Source: DATDAH01 sp036525535 (GTDB taxonomy: Bacteria; Actinomycetota; Acidimicrobiia; Acidimicrobiales; DATDAH01). Taken from it: a DNA stretch of 39,725 nucleotides. The translations under genes and the position numbers were made by a program. The stretch is taken from NCBI GenBank assembly GCA_036525535.1, contig DATDAH010000219.1, positions 1 to 39,725 on the forward strand. The letters are read 5' to 3'. Positions 14,367-22,412 of this stretch are shown in pieces (the first letter of the stretch is position 1; every line of letters starts with the position of its first letter). Below the pieces are notes generated by a model, which did no database searches, was not told the origin of the DNA, and saw only the letters and a list, made by a program, of their open reading frames with translations.

Positions 14367-15586
14367 GGCGCCGCCCCCCCGAGCAGCGGGGTGAGCAGGA
14401 CGTCGACACCACCCGCAGGCTGTTCCAGCTCGGGGGGCTCGGCCCCGTCGGCCGGCCCGGAGGTGGTGGTGAGCGCGCCGGTGCGCTGGTCACAGGGCAG
14501 GGGGTCGGGGCCGAAGACCAGGTCCAGCATGCGGTCGACGGGCATGCAGGCGCCGAGGACGCCGTCGGGGCCGGTGGGGCCGACGAGCTGGGTGAAGATG
14601 TTGCCCCACGGGCGGGCGACCTCTTCGGGCCCGTTGTAGCCGATCGAGGCGAATCCCTCGATGGCCACGCCGAGGTAGGCCACGGACTGGGCCAGGTCGA
14701 TCTGGTGACGGCCGATCGTGTCGAGGGTCGTGTTGACGTCGTCGAGGACGATGTCGAGGTCGGCCCGGTTGTCCCCGACGAGATCGGTCAGCTGACGGGC
14801 GGCGGCCGAGGTCGACTCCAGCAGGTCGACCAGGGCGGTCCGGCGCTCGGCCAGGTTGCCCACGACCACGTTGAGGTTGTCGATGGCCGAACCCAGTTCC
14901 TCGTCCCGGTCCGCCAGGGTGCCGGTGAGGGTCTCCGCCGAGTCGAGCAGGTTCCGGGCCTCGGTCTCCCGGGCGCTGACCGCCTCGGTCAGGTCGCCCA
15001 GGCCGTCGATGATGCGACGGACCTGGACCCGCTTGCCGTCGGTGATCGCCGAGACGCTGTCCATGAGATCGTTGAGGGCGGCTCCGTCGCTCTCGTCGAA
15101 GAGGCGGGTGCCGGTGTTCTGGATGTCGAGCAGCTCCACGGGCGTGGTGGTGTCGGTGATGGTGTCGCCGGCCTCCAGGGGGTGGTCCCAGTCGTCGCCG
15201 GTCGTCAGGCGGACGAACTTGGTGCCGAGCACCGTCTCGACCTGGACGGCCGCCGCGGTGTCGCCGGAGAGCTCGACGTCGTCGTCGACCACCATGACGA
15301 CCTCGACCTGACCGTCGGTCTGGCGCACGGCGTCGACCCGTCCGGCGTCGACCCCGGCCACCCGGACGGTGTCGCCGGGGCTGATCCCGGCGGCGTCGGC
15401 GAAGCGGGCGTTGACGGTGTAGCGATCGGCGAAGAAGTCGGCGTTGAGCACCAGCACTCCGGCGACGGCCACGACGATGAAGCCGATGGTCACGGCCCCG
15501 ATCACCATCGGGTTGCGCTCGGTGAACGACAACGACAGCCGGTCCCGGAGCCGCTCCCCGCGCGTGGAGGTCGACGAGGTGCTCAC
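14363..15586 (-). CDS. mceC: MCE-family protein, third in operon (MceC-like)
   Basis: A 407-residue protein. A short basic N-terminus precedes a membrane anchor (MVIGAVTIGFIVVAVAGVLVL, about 27-47), an MCE domain (about 55-130: ADAAGISPGDTVRVAGVDAGRVDAV) and a helical domain with many Leu/Val heptads. The C-terminal tail ends PAGGVDVLLTPLLGGAAP. The GTG start at 15586 overlaps the preceding stop by 4 bases (GTGA) and fits the pattern in the rest of the operon; longer in-frame starts reach into mceB and are not credible. Confidence 0.88.
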   Translation of the reverse strand: MSTSSTSTRGERLRDRLSLSFTERNPMVIGAVTIGFIVVAVAGVLVLNADFFADRYTVNARFADAAGISPGDTVRVAGVDAGRVDAVRQTDGQVEVVMVVDDDVELSGDTAAAVQVETVLGTKFVRLTTGDDWDHPLEAGDTITDTTTPVELLDIQNTGTRLFDESDGAALNDLMDSVSAITDGKRVQVRRIIDGLGDLTEAVSARETEARNLLDSAETLTGTLADRDEELGSAIDNLNVVVGNLAERRTALVDLLESTSAAARQLTDLVGDNRADLDIVLDDVNTTLDTIGRHQIDLAQSVAYLGVAIEGFASIGYNGPEEVARPWGNIFTQLVGPTGPDGVLGACMPVDRMLDLVFGPDPLPCDQRTGALTTTSGPADGAEPPELEQPAGGVDVLLTPLLGGAAP

Positions 15587-16701
15587 GTCGGTGCTCCGGC
15601 GTTGGCGAAGGCCACGATGTCGGCCACCGACGAGCCCTGCTCGGGGCCGGCGATCGTGGGCGGGCCCGACCCCCCACTGAGAGCGTTGGCCGGATCCTCG
15701 AAGGTGCAGGTCATCTGGTTGGCGAGGCACGCCACCGTGGCCCGGACACCGAACCACTGACCCGTGGAGGAGATGAGGTGGTACGGGGCCACACCCTCGG
15801 GGAGGGTGGCGAGGGCACCCTCGAGGTCGGCGTCGTGCTCGGCCAGCGACTCGGCGATCACCCGGAGGTCGCCGATGGTGCCGTCGAGGTCGCCCCGGTT
15901 CTCGCGCAACAGGCGGGCCAAGCGGTGTTGGACGTCGGCGAAGTCGGTGATGAGGGCGTTGAGCGACTGGTTGCGGCCGGCGAGGTCCCCGGACAGCGAG
16001 CTGAGGTTGACCAGCAGCTCGTCGACGGCATCGTCCCGGCTGGCCACGGCGCCGGCCACGTCGTCGAGGTTGGTGATGATCGAATCGACCTGGCCGTCGA
16101 GGCCGCCCAGGACGGCGGCCAGCGACGAGCTGTCATCGATGAGCGACCGGACCTGCGCCTCGTTGCCGGACAGGCCTTCGGACACGGCCTGGACGAAGGC
16201 ATTGGCGTCGTCGGGGTCGAGGGCCTGCAGTACCGGGCCGAGGGCGTTGAGGAAGTCGCCGACGTCGGCTGAAGGGACGGAGTGCTCGATCGGGATGCGC
16301 TCCCCGGGCTCCAGCGGGGGTCCGCTCTCGCCCGGGTAGAGGTAGAGGTACTTCTGGCCGAGGACGCTGCGCCACCGGATGCCCGAGCGCGTGCTGGCGG
16401 GCAGCACGGTGCCGTCGTCGACCTCGAAGGACACCACGGCCTGGCCGTGCTCGATGTCGATGCCCGTGACCGCACCGACCTCGACGCCCGCGATCTTCAC
16501 CGCGTCGTTGACCCGCAGGCCGGTGGCGTCGTCCAGCTCGGCCTCGTAGCCGGAGCGTTCGGCGAAGAAGGCGGCGTTGCCGACGATCGAGACCAACCAG
16601 CCGAGGACCACGAGGCAGCCCAGCGAGTAGACGGCCAGCTTGAGCACGACCCGACCCTCGGACCGCAGTGACCGGCGGAGCCGTTCCAGGAGGCGCTTCA
16701 C
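15583..16701 (-). CDS. mceB: MCE-family protein, second in operon (MceB-like)
   Basis: A 372-residue protein with a basic start, a membrane anchor (KLAVYSLGCLVVLGWLVSIVG, about 21-41), an MCE domain (about 50-130: DDATGLRVNDAVKIAGVEVGAVTGI, then VLGQKYLYLYPGE) and a helical tail. Two Cys near the end (VACLANQMTC) may form a disulfide. The GTG start overlaps the mceA stop by 4 bases, and the 3' end overlaps mceC by 4 bases. Confidence 0.88.
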   Translation of the reverse strand: MKRLLERLRRSLRSEGRVVLKLAVYSLGCLVVLGWLVSIVGNAAFFAERSGYEAELDDATGLRVNDAVKIAGVEVGAVTGIDIEHGQAVVSFEVDDGTVLPASTRSGIRWRSVLGQKYLYLYPGESGPPLEPGERIPIEHSVPSADVGDFLNALGPVLQALDPDDANAFVQAVSEGLSGNEAQVRSLIDDSSSLAAVLGGLDGQVDSIITNLDDVAGAVASRDDAVDELLVNLSSLSGDLAGRNQSLNALITDFADVQHRLARLLRENRGDLDGTIGDLRVIAESLAEHDADLEGALATLPEGVAPYHLISSTGQWFGVRATVACLANQMTCTFEDPANALSGGSGPPTIAGPEQGSSVADIVAFANAGAPT

Positions 16702-17960
16702 GCAGCCACCCCCTGGCCCAGGAGGCCGTCGAGCAGGGCGGTCAGGTCCTGGTCCTGCGCGACCTGGGGCGAGCCCAGCAGGCCGTAGAGCCGATCGACC
16801 AGCCGGCGGGCCGCCGCGGCCTGCCGGGCGGCCGACGGCAGCTGCGCCGGCGCCGGAGGGCCGGCTTCCGGCGAGGGGTCGTAGAAGCCCGAGCAGTCGA
16901 AGTCGCTCTGCAGGGACAGGAGGGCATCGCGGAGGGCGCCGAACTCCTCCGGAGCGTCGGCCAGCTGGGAGCAGAGGAAGGCCTCGACGTCATCGAGGTA
17001 GATGAAGTTCTTGAAGTAGGCGAAGCCGCTGCCGTCGGGCAGCCGCTCCTGGGAGAGACCGCCCCCGAAGGCCTGGACGTACTGGCCGAGACCTTCGATG
17101 ACCTCGGTCAGGTGGCTCTCGTTGGCGGTCAGGAGCCGGACGACGCTGTCCCCCCGCTCGAGGTAGGTGTCGATGTCGGGCCGGGTGGCGGCCAGGAGGG
17201 CGGCGAGGTCTTCGGCGAACGGGCGCAGGCTGGACAGCAACCGTTCGAACGCCGGACGGTTGGCGTTGAAGTCGCCCAGAGCGATCTCGTTGTTGGCCGA
17301 CATGGTGGTGAGGTCCGGCCCGATCGAGCGGATCGCGTCCTGGAAGGTGGCGAAGGAGTCGAGGGCCAACAGCTGGGCGTCGATGGTGTCCGCGCCCAGA
17401 GCCGAGGCGTCGGCGCTGCTCTCGAACGCCCGGGCCACGTCGTCGCCGGTGCCCCGGGCCGACTCGTTCAGGGAGGTGACCAGCTCGGCCAGCTCGCTCT
17501 CGTCGATGGCGGCGAAGAGGTTGTCGGAGCCTTCGAAGAAGTCCTCGACCTCGGTGGCCGAGTCGGCGTTCTCGACCGTGTCCCCGTCGCTCAGGTACGG
17601 GCCGTCGACCCCCTCAGGGAAGGTGAGGTCGACGAACTTCTCGCCGAAGACGGTCTTCGGGCGGACGACGACACGGGCGTCCACCGGGACCTCGAAGCCA
17701 GGGTCCATGGCCAGGGTCACCCGGGCCTGACGGTCGACCAGCTGCACCGAACGCACCTCGCCGACGGAGACTCCGCGGTAGCTCACCTCGCTGCCGTTGG
17801 CGAGGCCCTGGCCGGCCCGAGGAAAGTCGGCGACCAGCTCGTAGTTGTCGTCGTAGCCCCCGTAGGCGAAGGTCACGCCGACGTAGACGACGGCGACGAG
17901 CGTGGCGGCGATGACGAAGCCGAGTGCGCCCCGAGAGGTGGTCGACAGGTCCCGGCGCAC
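16698..17960 (-). CDS. mceA: MCE-family protein, first in operon (MceA-like)
   Basis: A 420-residue protein. The membrane anchor is GALGFVIAATLVAVVYVGVTF (about 11-31). An MCE domain covers about 38-120 (DFPRAGQGLANGSEVSYRGVSVGEVRSV, then TVFGEKFVDLTFPEG). A long helical domain follows (LLSSLRPFAEDLAALLAATRPDIDTYLERGD), then a Pro/Ala tail. The GTG start follows the yrbE stop by one base. MCE proteins oligomerise as a ring or tube carrying lipids from the outer envelope to the YrbE permeases. Confidence 0.88.
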   Translation of the reverse strand: MRRDLSTTSRGALGFVIAATLVAVVYVGVTFAYGGYDDNYELVADFPRAGQGLANGSEVSYRGVSVGEVRSVQLVDRQARVTLAMDPGFEVPVDARVVVRPKTVFGEKFVDLTFPEGVDGPYLSDGDTVENADSATEVEDFFEGSDNLFAAIDESELAELVTSLNESARGTGDDVARAFESSADASALGADTIDAQLLALDSFATFQDAIRSIGPDLTTMSANNEIALGDFNANRPAFERLLSSLRPFAEDLAALLAATRPDIDTYLERGDSVVRLLTANESHLTEVIEGLGQYVQAFGGGLSQERLPDGSGFAYFKNFIYLDDVEAFLCSQLADAPEEFGALRDALLSLQSDFDCSGFYDPSPEAGPPAPAQLPSAARQAAAARRLVDRLYGLLGSPQVAQDQDLTALLDGLLGQGVAA

Positions 17961-17961
17961 G

Positions 17962-18816
17962 TCAGCCCACGATCCGCGCCGTGTCCTGGCCGCCCCAGAA
18001 GAACAGCGAGAGCAGGAAGTTGAGGGTGACCACGGCGATGATCGACACCCGGATGGCCCGACCGGCCGCCTGGCCCACGCCCGCGGGGCCGCCGGTGGCG
18101 TAGAAGCCGTAGAAGCAGTGGATGAGGGTGACCACGACGGCGAAGAGGAGGGCTTTGACGAACGAGTAGAAGATGTCGATCGGGGGCAGGAACAGGTTGA
18201 AGTAGTGCCGGTACTGGCCCGACCCGAGGCCGAAGAAGTCGGTGACGATCAGCTCGGTGGCCAGGTAGCTGGAGAAGAGGGCCGCCAGGTAGAGCGGGAT
18301 CATCGTCAGCAGCGAGGCCCACACCCGGGTGGCGACCAGGTACTGGAAGCTGTCGACGCCCATGACCTCGAGGGCGTCGATCTCGTCGGAGATGCGCATG
18401 GCCCCGAGCTGGGCGGTGAAGCCGGCGCCGACCTGGGCGGCCAGGGCCACGCCGGCGATGAGGGGGGTGATCTCCCGGGTGTTGGCCACCGAGGAGATGA
18501 CGCCGGTGAAGGCCTCAGCCCCGATCTGTTCGAGACCCTTGAAGCCCTGCAACCCGACCTCGGTGCCGGTGAAGAAGCTCATGGCGAAGATGACGAAGAA
18601 CATCCCGCCGCCGACGACCAGGGCCCCGGCCCCGATGGTGATGTCGCTGATCAGGTTGACGATCTCCCGCCGGTACTTCAGGCCCCGGGGCAGGTTGCGC
18701 ACGATCCGGGCGTAGAAGCGGAAGTGGTCGTAGATCTGGGCCCACGGCCGGGCCGCGGCGTCGACTGGCGCGGACCAGTCGTAGCGGACGACCGCGGACG
18801 AGGGCTTCGTCGCCAT
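17962..18816 (-). CDS. yrbEB: YrbE/MlaE-family permease, second copy (YrbEB-like)
   Basis: A 284-residue inner-membrane protein with about five to six hydrophobic helices and the MlaE signature region (EITPLIAGVALAAQVGAGFTAQLGAMRISDEIDALEVMG). It pairs with the other YrbE to form the permease core of the Mce importer. I chose the ATG at 18816 (MATKPSSAV), which follows the upstream yrbE stop by 5 bases. Longer in-frame starts would run inside that gene. Confidence 0.93.
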   Translation of the reverse strand: MATKPSSAVVRYDWSAPVDAAARPWAQIYDHFRFYARIVRNLPRGLKYRREIVNLISDITIGAGALVVGGGMFFVIFAMSFFTGTEVGLQGFKGLEQIGAEAFTGVISSVANTREITPLIAGVALAAQVGAGFTAQLGAMRISDEIDALEVMGVDSFQYLVATRVWASLLTMIPLYLAALFSSYLATELIVTDFFGLGSGQYRHYFNLFLPPIDIFYSFVKALLFAVVVTLIHCFYGFYATGGPAGVGQAAGRAIRVSIIAVVTLNFLLSLFFWGGQDTARIVG

Positions 18817-18821
18817 CGCCG

Positions 18822-19613
18822 TCAGACCTTCTGCGGGATGAAGTTGAAGTACACGAGCGTCAGCACGAAGTTGACGAAGAAGAGGAGGACGAAGGTGATG
18901 ACCACCGCCTGGTTCACCGCGTCGCCGACGCCCTTGGGCCCGCCCTTGGCGTAGAGGCCCTTGTAACAGGCCACCGTCCCGGCCAGGAACCCGAAGCAGG
19001 CCGCCTTGATGAGCGCCATCCAGAGGTCCCACGGCTGGGAGAGCTCGTCGAAGCTGGCGAAGAAGCTGCTGGAGGAGACGCCCTGGACCTTCACGCCGAA
19101 GAACCAGCCGCCGGCGATGCCGGCCACCGACGTGACGCCGTCGAGCAGGAGGGCCAGCACCGTGGCGGCCAGGATGCGGGGCATCACCAGGCGCTGGATG
19201 GGGTTGACGCCCATGACCTCCATGGCCGAGATCTCGTCGCGGATGCGACGAGCCCCGAGGTCGGCGCACATGGCCGAGCCACCGGCGCCGGCGATGATGA
19301 GGGCGGTGGCGATGGGGGCCTGCTCCCGTACGACCGCCAGCACGAGGGCCGAGCCGAGGTGGGCCTCAGCCCCGAGCTGCTTGATGAGGGCCCCGACCTG
19401 CAGGGAGATGACCATGCCGAACGGGATGGAGATGAGGATCACCGGCAGCGTGGTGACCTTGGCCAGGAACCAGAGCTGGTCGAGGAACTCGGCGAACGGC
19501 CACGGGCGGCTGAACACCTTGCGACTGGCCTCGAGGCCGACCGCGGTCATGTTCCCGGTCTCCCGGAAGAGGCTCGTCGCCTTTCCGGCCAGGGGAAGCG
19601 TCGTCGTGGACAT
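18822..19613 (-). CDS. yrbEA: YrbE/MlaE-family permease, first copy (YrbEA-like)
   Basis: A 263-residue membrane permease with the MlaE motif (EQAPIATALIIAGAGGSAMCADLGARRIRDEISAMEVMGVNPIQRL). Several helices are clear: LPVILISIPFGMVISL, VITFVLLFFVNFVLTLVYF and others. The ATG shares one base with the upstream ATPase stop (TGATG), indicating coupled translation. Together with YrbEB it would transmit ATPase motion to lipid passage. Confidence 0.93.
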   Translation of the reverse strand: MSTTTLPLAGKATSLFRETGNMTAVGLEASRKVFSRPWPFAEFLDQLWFLAKVTTLPVILISIPFGMVISLQVGALIKQLGAEAHLGSALVLAVVREQAPIATALIIAGAGGSAMCADLGARRIRDEISAMEVMGVNPIQRLVMPRILAATVLALLLDGVTSVAGIAGGWFFGVKVQGVSSSSFFASFDELSQPWDLWMALIKAACFGFLAGTVACYKGLYAKGGPKGVGDAVNQAVVITFVLLFFVNFVLTLVYFNFIPQKV

Positions 19614-20509
19614 CAGACCGGGAGGAACTCGCCGTCGCGCTGCTCGCGCTCCTGGGCCCGCCCGACCAGCTCGCGCTCGACATCGGTCTCCTCGGTGGCC
19701 AGCTCGTCCATCCCGATGGGCCCGTACGCCCGGCCGCGGAGGAACTGGTTGATGATCGGGTCGTCCGAGGCGCGCATGTCGTCCTTGGCCGCGAAGCGCA
19801 CGAGGTGGCTCTGGTAGAGGACGCCGATGTGGTCGGCGGTGCGCATGGCCGACGGGATGTTGTGGGTGATGATGAAGAAGGTGGCCCCGGTCTCCTCCTG
19901 GGTCTTCTTCACCAGCTCGTCGAGGTAGGACACGCGGACAGGGTCGAGGCCGGAGTCGGGCTCGTCGAAGAGGACGATCTCGGGATCCATGGCCAGGGCC
20001 CGGGCCAGGCCGGCCCGCTTCTTCATCCCCCCGGACACCTCGCCGGGGAACTTCTTCATGTGGTCGAGGAGGCCGACCAGGCTGGACTTGTCCAGCACGA
20101 TCCTCTTGATCTCCTTCTCGGACTTGCTGGTGTGCTCGCGCAGCGGGAAGGCGATGTTGTCGAACAGGTTCAGGGAGCCGAAGAGGGCCCCGTCCTGGAA
20201 GAGGACACCGAGCTTGCGCCGGACCCGCATGAGGTCGCGGTCGCGCATCGTGGTGATCTCCTCACCGTCGATCCAGACCTCGCCCCGATCCGGCTTCAGT
20301 AGGCCGATGATGTGCTTGAGGAGCACCGACTTGCCCGTCCCCGACGGGCCCATGATGGCGCTGATCTCGCCCCGGGGGATGTCGAAGGACATGTCCTCGA
20401 GCACCGTGTGGGCGCCGAAGGACTTGGTCAGTCCCTTCAGGGAGATGATCGCCTCGGACTCGGCTGCCGGCGCAGGAGGCCGTTCGGGGAGTTCGGTTGC
20501 CAATCCCAT
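19613..20509 (-). CDS. mkl: ABC ATPase of the Mce importer (Mkl/MlaF-like)
   Basis: A 298-residue ATPase. Walker A is GPSGTGKS (54-61), the Q-loop is FQDG (Q about 105), the ABC signature is SGGMKKR (159-165), Walker B with the catalytic Glu is VLFDEPDSG (179-187), and the switch His is in IITHN. A C-terminal extension past residue 250 (RGRAYGPIGMDELATEETDVERELV) is typical of MlaF/Mkl proteins. It is the first gene of the operon here, whereas in Mycobacterium tuberculosis mkl (mceG) is unlinked to the mce operons. It powers lipid uptake through the two YrbE permeases. A GAAGAAG-type ribosome site precedes the ATG. Confidence 0.94.
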   Translation of the reverse strand: MGLATELPERPPAPAAESEAIISLKGLTKSFGAHTVLEDMSFDIPRGEISAIMGPSGTGKSVLLKHIIGLLKPDRGEVWIDGEEITTMRDRDLMRVRRKLGVLFQDGALFGSLNLFDNIAFPLREHTSKSEKEIKRIVLDKSSLVGLLDHMKKFPGEVSGGMKKRAGLARALAMDPEIVLFDEPDSGLDPVRVSYLDELVKKTQEETGATFFIITHNIPSAMRTADHIGVLYQSHLVRFAAKDDMRASDDPIINQFLRGRAYGPIGMDELATEETDVERELVGRAQEREQRDGEFLPV

Positions 20510-20552
20510 GTCCCACTTCTTCCGTCCAACGTGCGTACACGGGCCAAGACCG

Positions 20553-20568
20553 CGTGACCGAGGTCACG
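20553..20568. promoter_or_regulatory. palindrome upstream of the mce operon
   Basis: Perfect 7-bp arms CGTGACC (20553-20559) and GGTCACG (20562-20568) are separated by two bases, and overlap an 8-bp palindrome TCACGTGA (20564-20571). The site lies 44-59 bases upstream of the mce ATPase start. It is a reasonable operator for a dimeric regulator of the mce operon, and no regulator gene is adjacent. Confidence 0.45.
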
Positions 20569-20626
20569 TGACGCCGGTGCGCCGAGCGATCGGCGCCGGC
20601 CGCCACCCTCGACCTCGGATCGACCC

Positions 20627-20707
20627 CCCTCGATTGAGCATCGAGGGTTTGGCGGCGGGATTCGGTCGGAAATCCCCCGGGTGTCCGGCGTCACGCGACA
20701 CCCCGGG
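20627..20707 (+). other. three consecutive stem-loops in the leader of the 20724 gene
   Basis: Stem 1 is CCCTCGAT (20627-20634) with ATCGAGGG (20640-20647), perfect 8 bp with a 5-base loop. Stem 2 is GGGATT (20657-20662) with AATCCC (20671-20676). Stem 3 is CCCGGGTGTC (20676-20685) with GACACCCCGGG (20697-20707), one bulge. Together they fill most of the 76-base segment upstream of the ATG at 20724. They may be a structured 5' leader, or stem 1 may be an operator for the divergent mce operon. No T-run follows, so simple terminators are unlikely. The rest of the 214-base intergenic region (20510-20723) holds the mce palindrome at 20553-20568. Confidence 0.4.
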
Positions 20708-20723
20708 CCCGGTCTCCATCGAC

Positions 20724-22409
20724 ATGCACATGTCCACGAGCGGGCAGCGTCAGCGACGGGCCGACCGCCCGGCCTCCCGTCCCGAGCGGACCAGCAGCCG
20801 GCGGGCCATGCCGTTGGCCACCATCGGCGCCACCCTGGGCCTGCTCGGGGCCCTGACCCTGGTCGGCACGGGGCTGGGCGACGACCACCACGAGAACCTC
20901 GAGAGCCTGTCGGACCGCCCCGATCTCCCCCTCGGCTCCCCGCTCCCGGGCGCCAGGGGGGCCGAGGACACGGCGCTCGACCTGGCCGCCGGCTTCCAGG
21001 CCGTCGACGCCAGCCCCGGCGAGCCCTGCCCCGCTGATCAGCTGGCGGTCTCCTGGGACGACCCGGGTGACACCTACGCCTCCGGCTCCCACTACACGCC
21101 GGTCGGGCCTCGGCCCTTGGGCCTCGAATCGGCCAACGGCATCGTCTACTGCGAGGGCTCGGACTACGACCATGCCGGGTTCACCGCCGACTGGGAGGAC
21201 GGAACCTGGCACGCCGACCTGGCCCCGGACGCGGACGCGGACGACGGTGACACCGCGGCCGGCCCGGCGCGGCCGGGCGACGACGGCCCGGACCCGACGG
21301 TCCCGCCCGCCGCCAACGACCCCGCTCTGCCCGTGCCGGCCGACGACCTGATCGACGCCGACGACTCCGCTCTGCCCCTGCCGGCGGGCCCCGTCGACCT
21401 GATCGAGCGCCTCGACGACGCCCGCATCGAGGTCACCGACCTCACCGACCTGGAGTTGACCGACACCTGGCACGGCTTGTTCGACGCCTTCCCCATCGAG
21501 GACCTGGCCCCCTACGATCCGCAGACGACGTGCTCGCCCAGCCCCAAGGCCGGGACCCAGGGGTTCGCCGAGATGGTGACCGACGCCTTCGCCTCGACCG
21601 ACACCGACGGCATCAGCCGAGCCTGCGACCAGGGCGGGCGCAGCGAACACAAGGAGGGCCGGGCCTGGGACTGGGCCGCCCTCGTCAGCGACGAGGACGA
21701 CGCCGCCGCCGCCAGCCAGGTCATCGGCTGGCTGCTGGCCACCGACGAGCACGGCAACGAGTACGCCATGGCCCGCCGCCTGGGGCTGATGTACATCGTC
21801 TACAACCAGTCGATCTGGCGGGCCTACGCCCCGGAGCTGGGCTGGGTCGGCTACACGGGGCCCGACCCCCACACCGACCACGTGCACTTCAGCTTCAGCC
21901 GGGCCGGCGGCCTGGGCGACACCAGCTTCTGGCAGGTGGCCGACCTCCCCGACGTCGATGCCACGGACTTCGGGCCCTTCGCCTTGCTGCCCGACGCCGG
22001 CGGCGTCAGCCGGGACGCGGACCAGCCTGCGGTGCGCCTCGGTCGACTGACCGCCTCCGGGGGCCCGCGCGGCGGGGTGTACGGCGGGCACCAGGGCGGC
22101 GGAAACCAGGTCCCGCCGGCGCCCGGGGGTGGCGGGCCCCCGGCGCCGCCGGCGGCCCCTTCGCCCCCGCCGACGCTGCCGCCGATCCCGCTGCCGACCC
22201 TGCCTCCCCTCGGGGGCGGGGGCGGGGGTGGTGGCGGTGGCGGAGGCGGAGGTGGAGGCGGCGGCCTGCCGACGCTGCCGCCGATCCCGCTGCCGACCCT
22301 GCCTCTCCTCGGGGGAGGGGACGGTGGCGATGGAGGCGACCTGTCTCTCTGTCCCCCCGGCACGCCTCTCCTGCCGCTCCCCCTCGACTGCCTGCTCCCT
22401 GGCGTCTGA
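20724..22409 (+). CDS. secreted M15/VldE-like zinc-peptidase-fold protein with Pro/Gly-rich tail
   Basis: A 561-residue exported protein. The basic N-terminus and hydrophobic stretch (LATIGATLGLLGALTLVGTGL, about 32-52) form a signal or anchor. An acidic, low-complexity region follows. A C-terminal catalytic-type domain then shows S307-E-H309-x3-R313-A-W-D316-W and H383-T-D-H386-V-H388-F. These fit the zinc-site layout of D-Ala-D-Ala peptidase-related (M15, VanY/ARB-07466/VldE-like) domains. The protein ends in two LPTLPPIPLPTLP blocks separated by about 19 glycines. Such enzymes usually trim or bind peptidoglycan peptides, but the substrate is unproven. The ATG at 20724 is chosen because it directly precedes the signal; frames further left run through the mce ATPase. 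The GGDEF-like gene begins 3 bases after the stop. Confidence 0.75.
   Translation: MHMSTSGQRQRRADRPASRPERTSSRRAMPLATIGATLGLLGALTLVGTGLGDDHHENLESLSDRPDLPLGSPLPGARGAEDTALDLAAGFQAVDASPGEPCPADQLAVSWDDPGDTYASGSHYTPVGPRPLGLESANGIVYCEGSDYDHAGFTADWEDGTWHADLAPDADADDGDTAAGPARPGDDGPDPTVPPAANDPALPVPADDLIDADDSALPLPAGPVDLIERLDDARIEVTDLTDLELTDTWHGLFDAFPIEDLAPYDPQTTCSPSPKAGTQGFAEMVTDAFASTDTDGISRACDQGGRSEHKEGRAWDWAALVSDEDDAAAASQVIGWLLATDEHGNEYAMARRLGLMYIVYNQSIWRAYAPELGWVGYTGPDPHTDHVHFSFSRAGGLGDTSFWQVADLPDVDATDFGPFALLPDAGGVSRDADQPAVRLGRLTASGGPRGGVYGGHQGGGNQVPPAPGGGGPPAPPAAPSPPPTLPPIPLPTLPPLGGGGGGGGGGGGGGGGGGLPTLPPIPLPTLPLLGGGDGGDGGDLSLCPPGTPLLPLPLDCLLPGV
22170..22320 (+). repeat. tandem 100-bp-spaced coding repeat with polyglycine spacer
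   Basis: A segment of about 47 bases beginning at 22170 (CCGACGCTGCCG...) recurs almost unchanged beginning at 22270, exactly 100 bases later. The last part differs (CCCCTCGG versus CTCCTCGG). The unit encodes the LPTLPPIPLPTLP motif, and the DNA between units is a GGN run encoding about 19 glycines. It lies inside the C-terminal tail of the peptidase-like gene, so copy number and glycine count could vary by slippage. Confidence 0.85.
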
Positions 22410-22412
22410 GGG

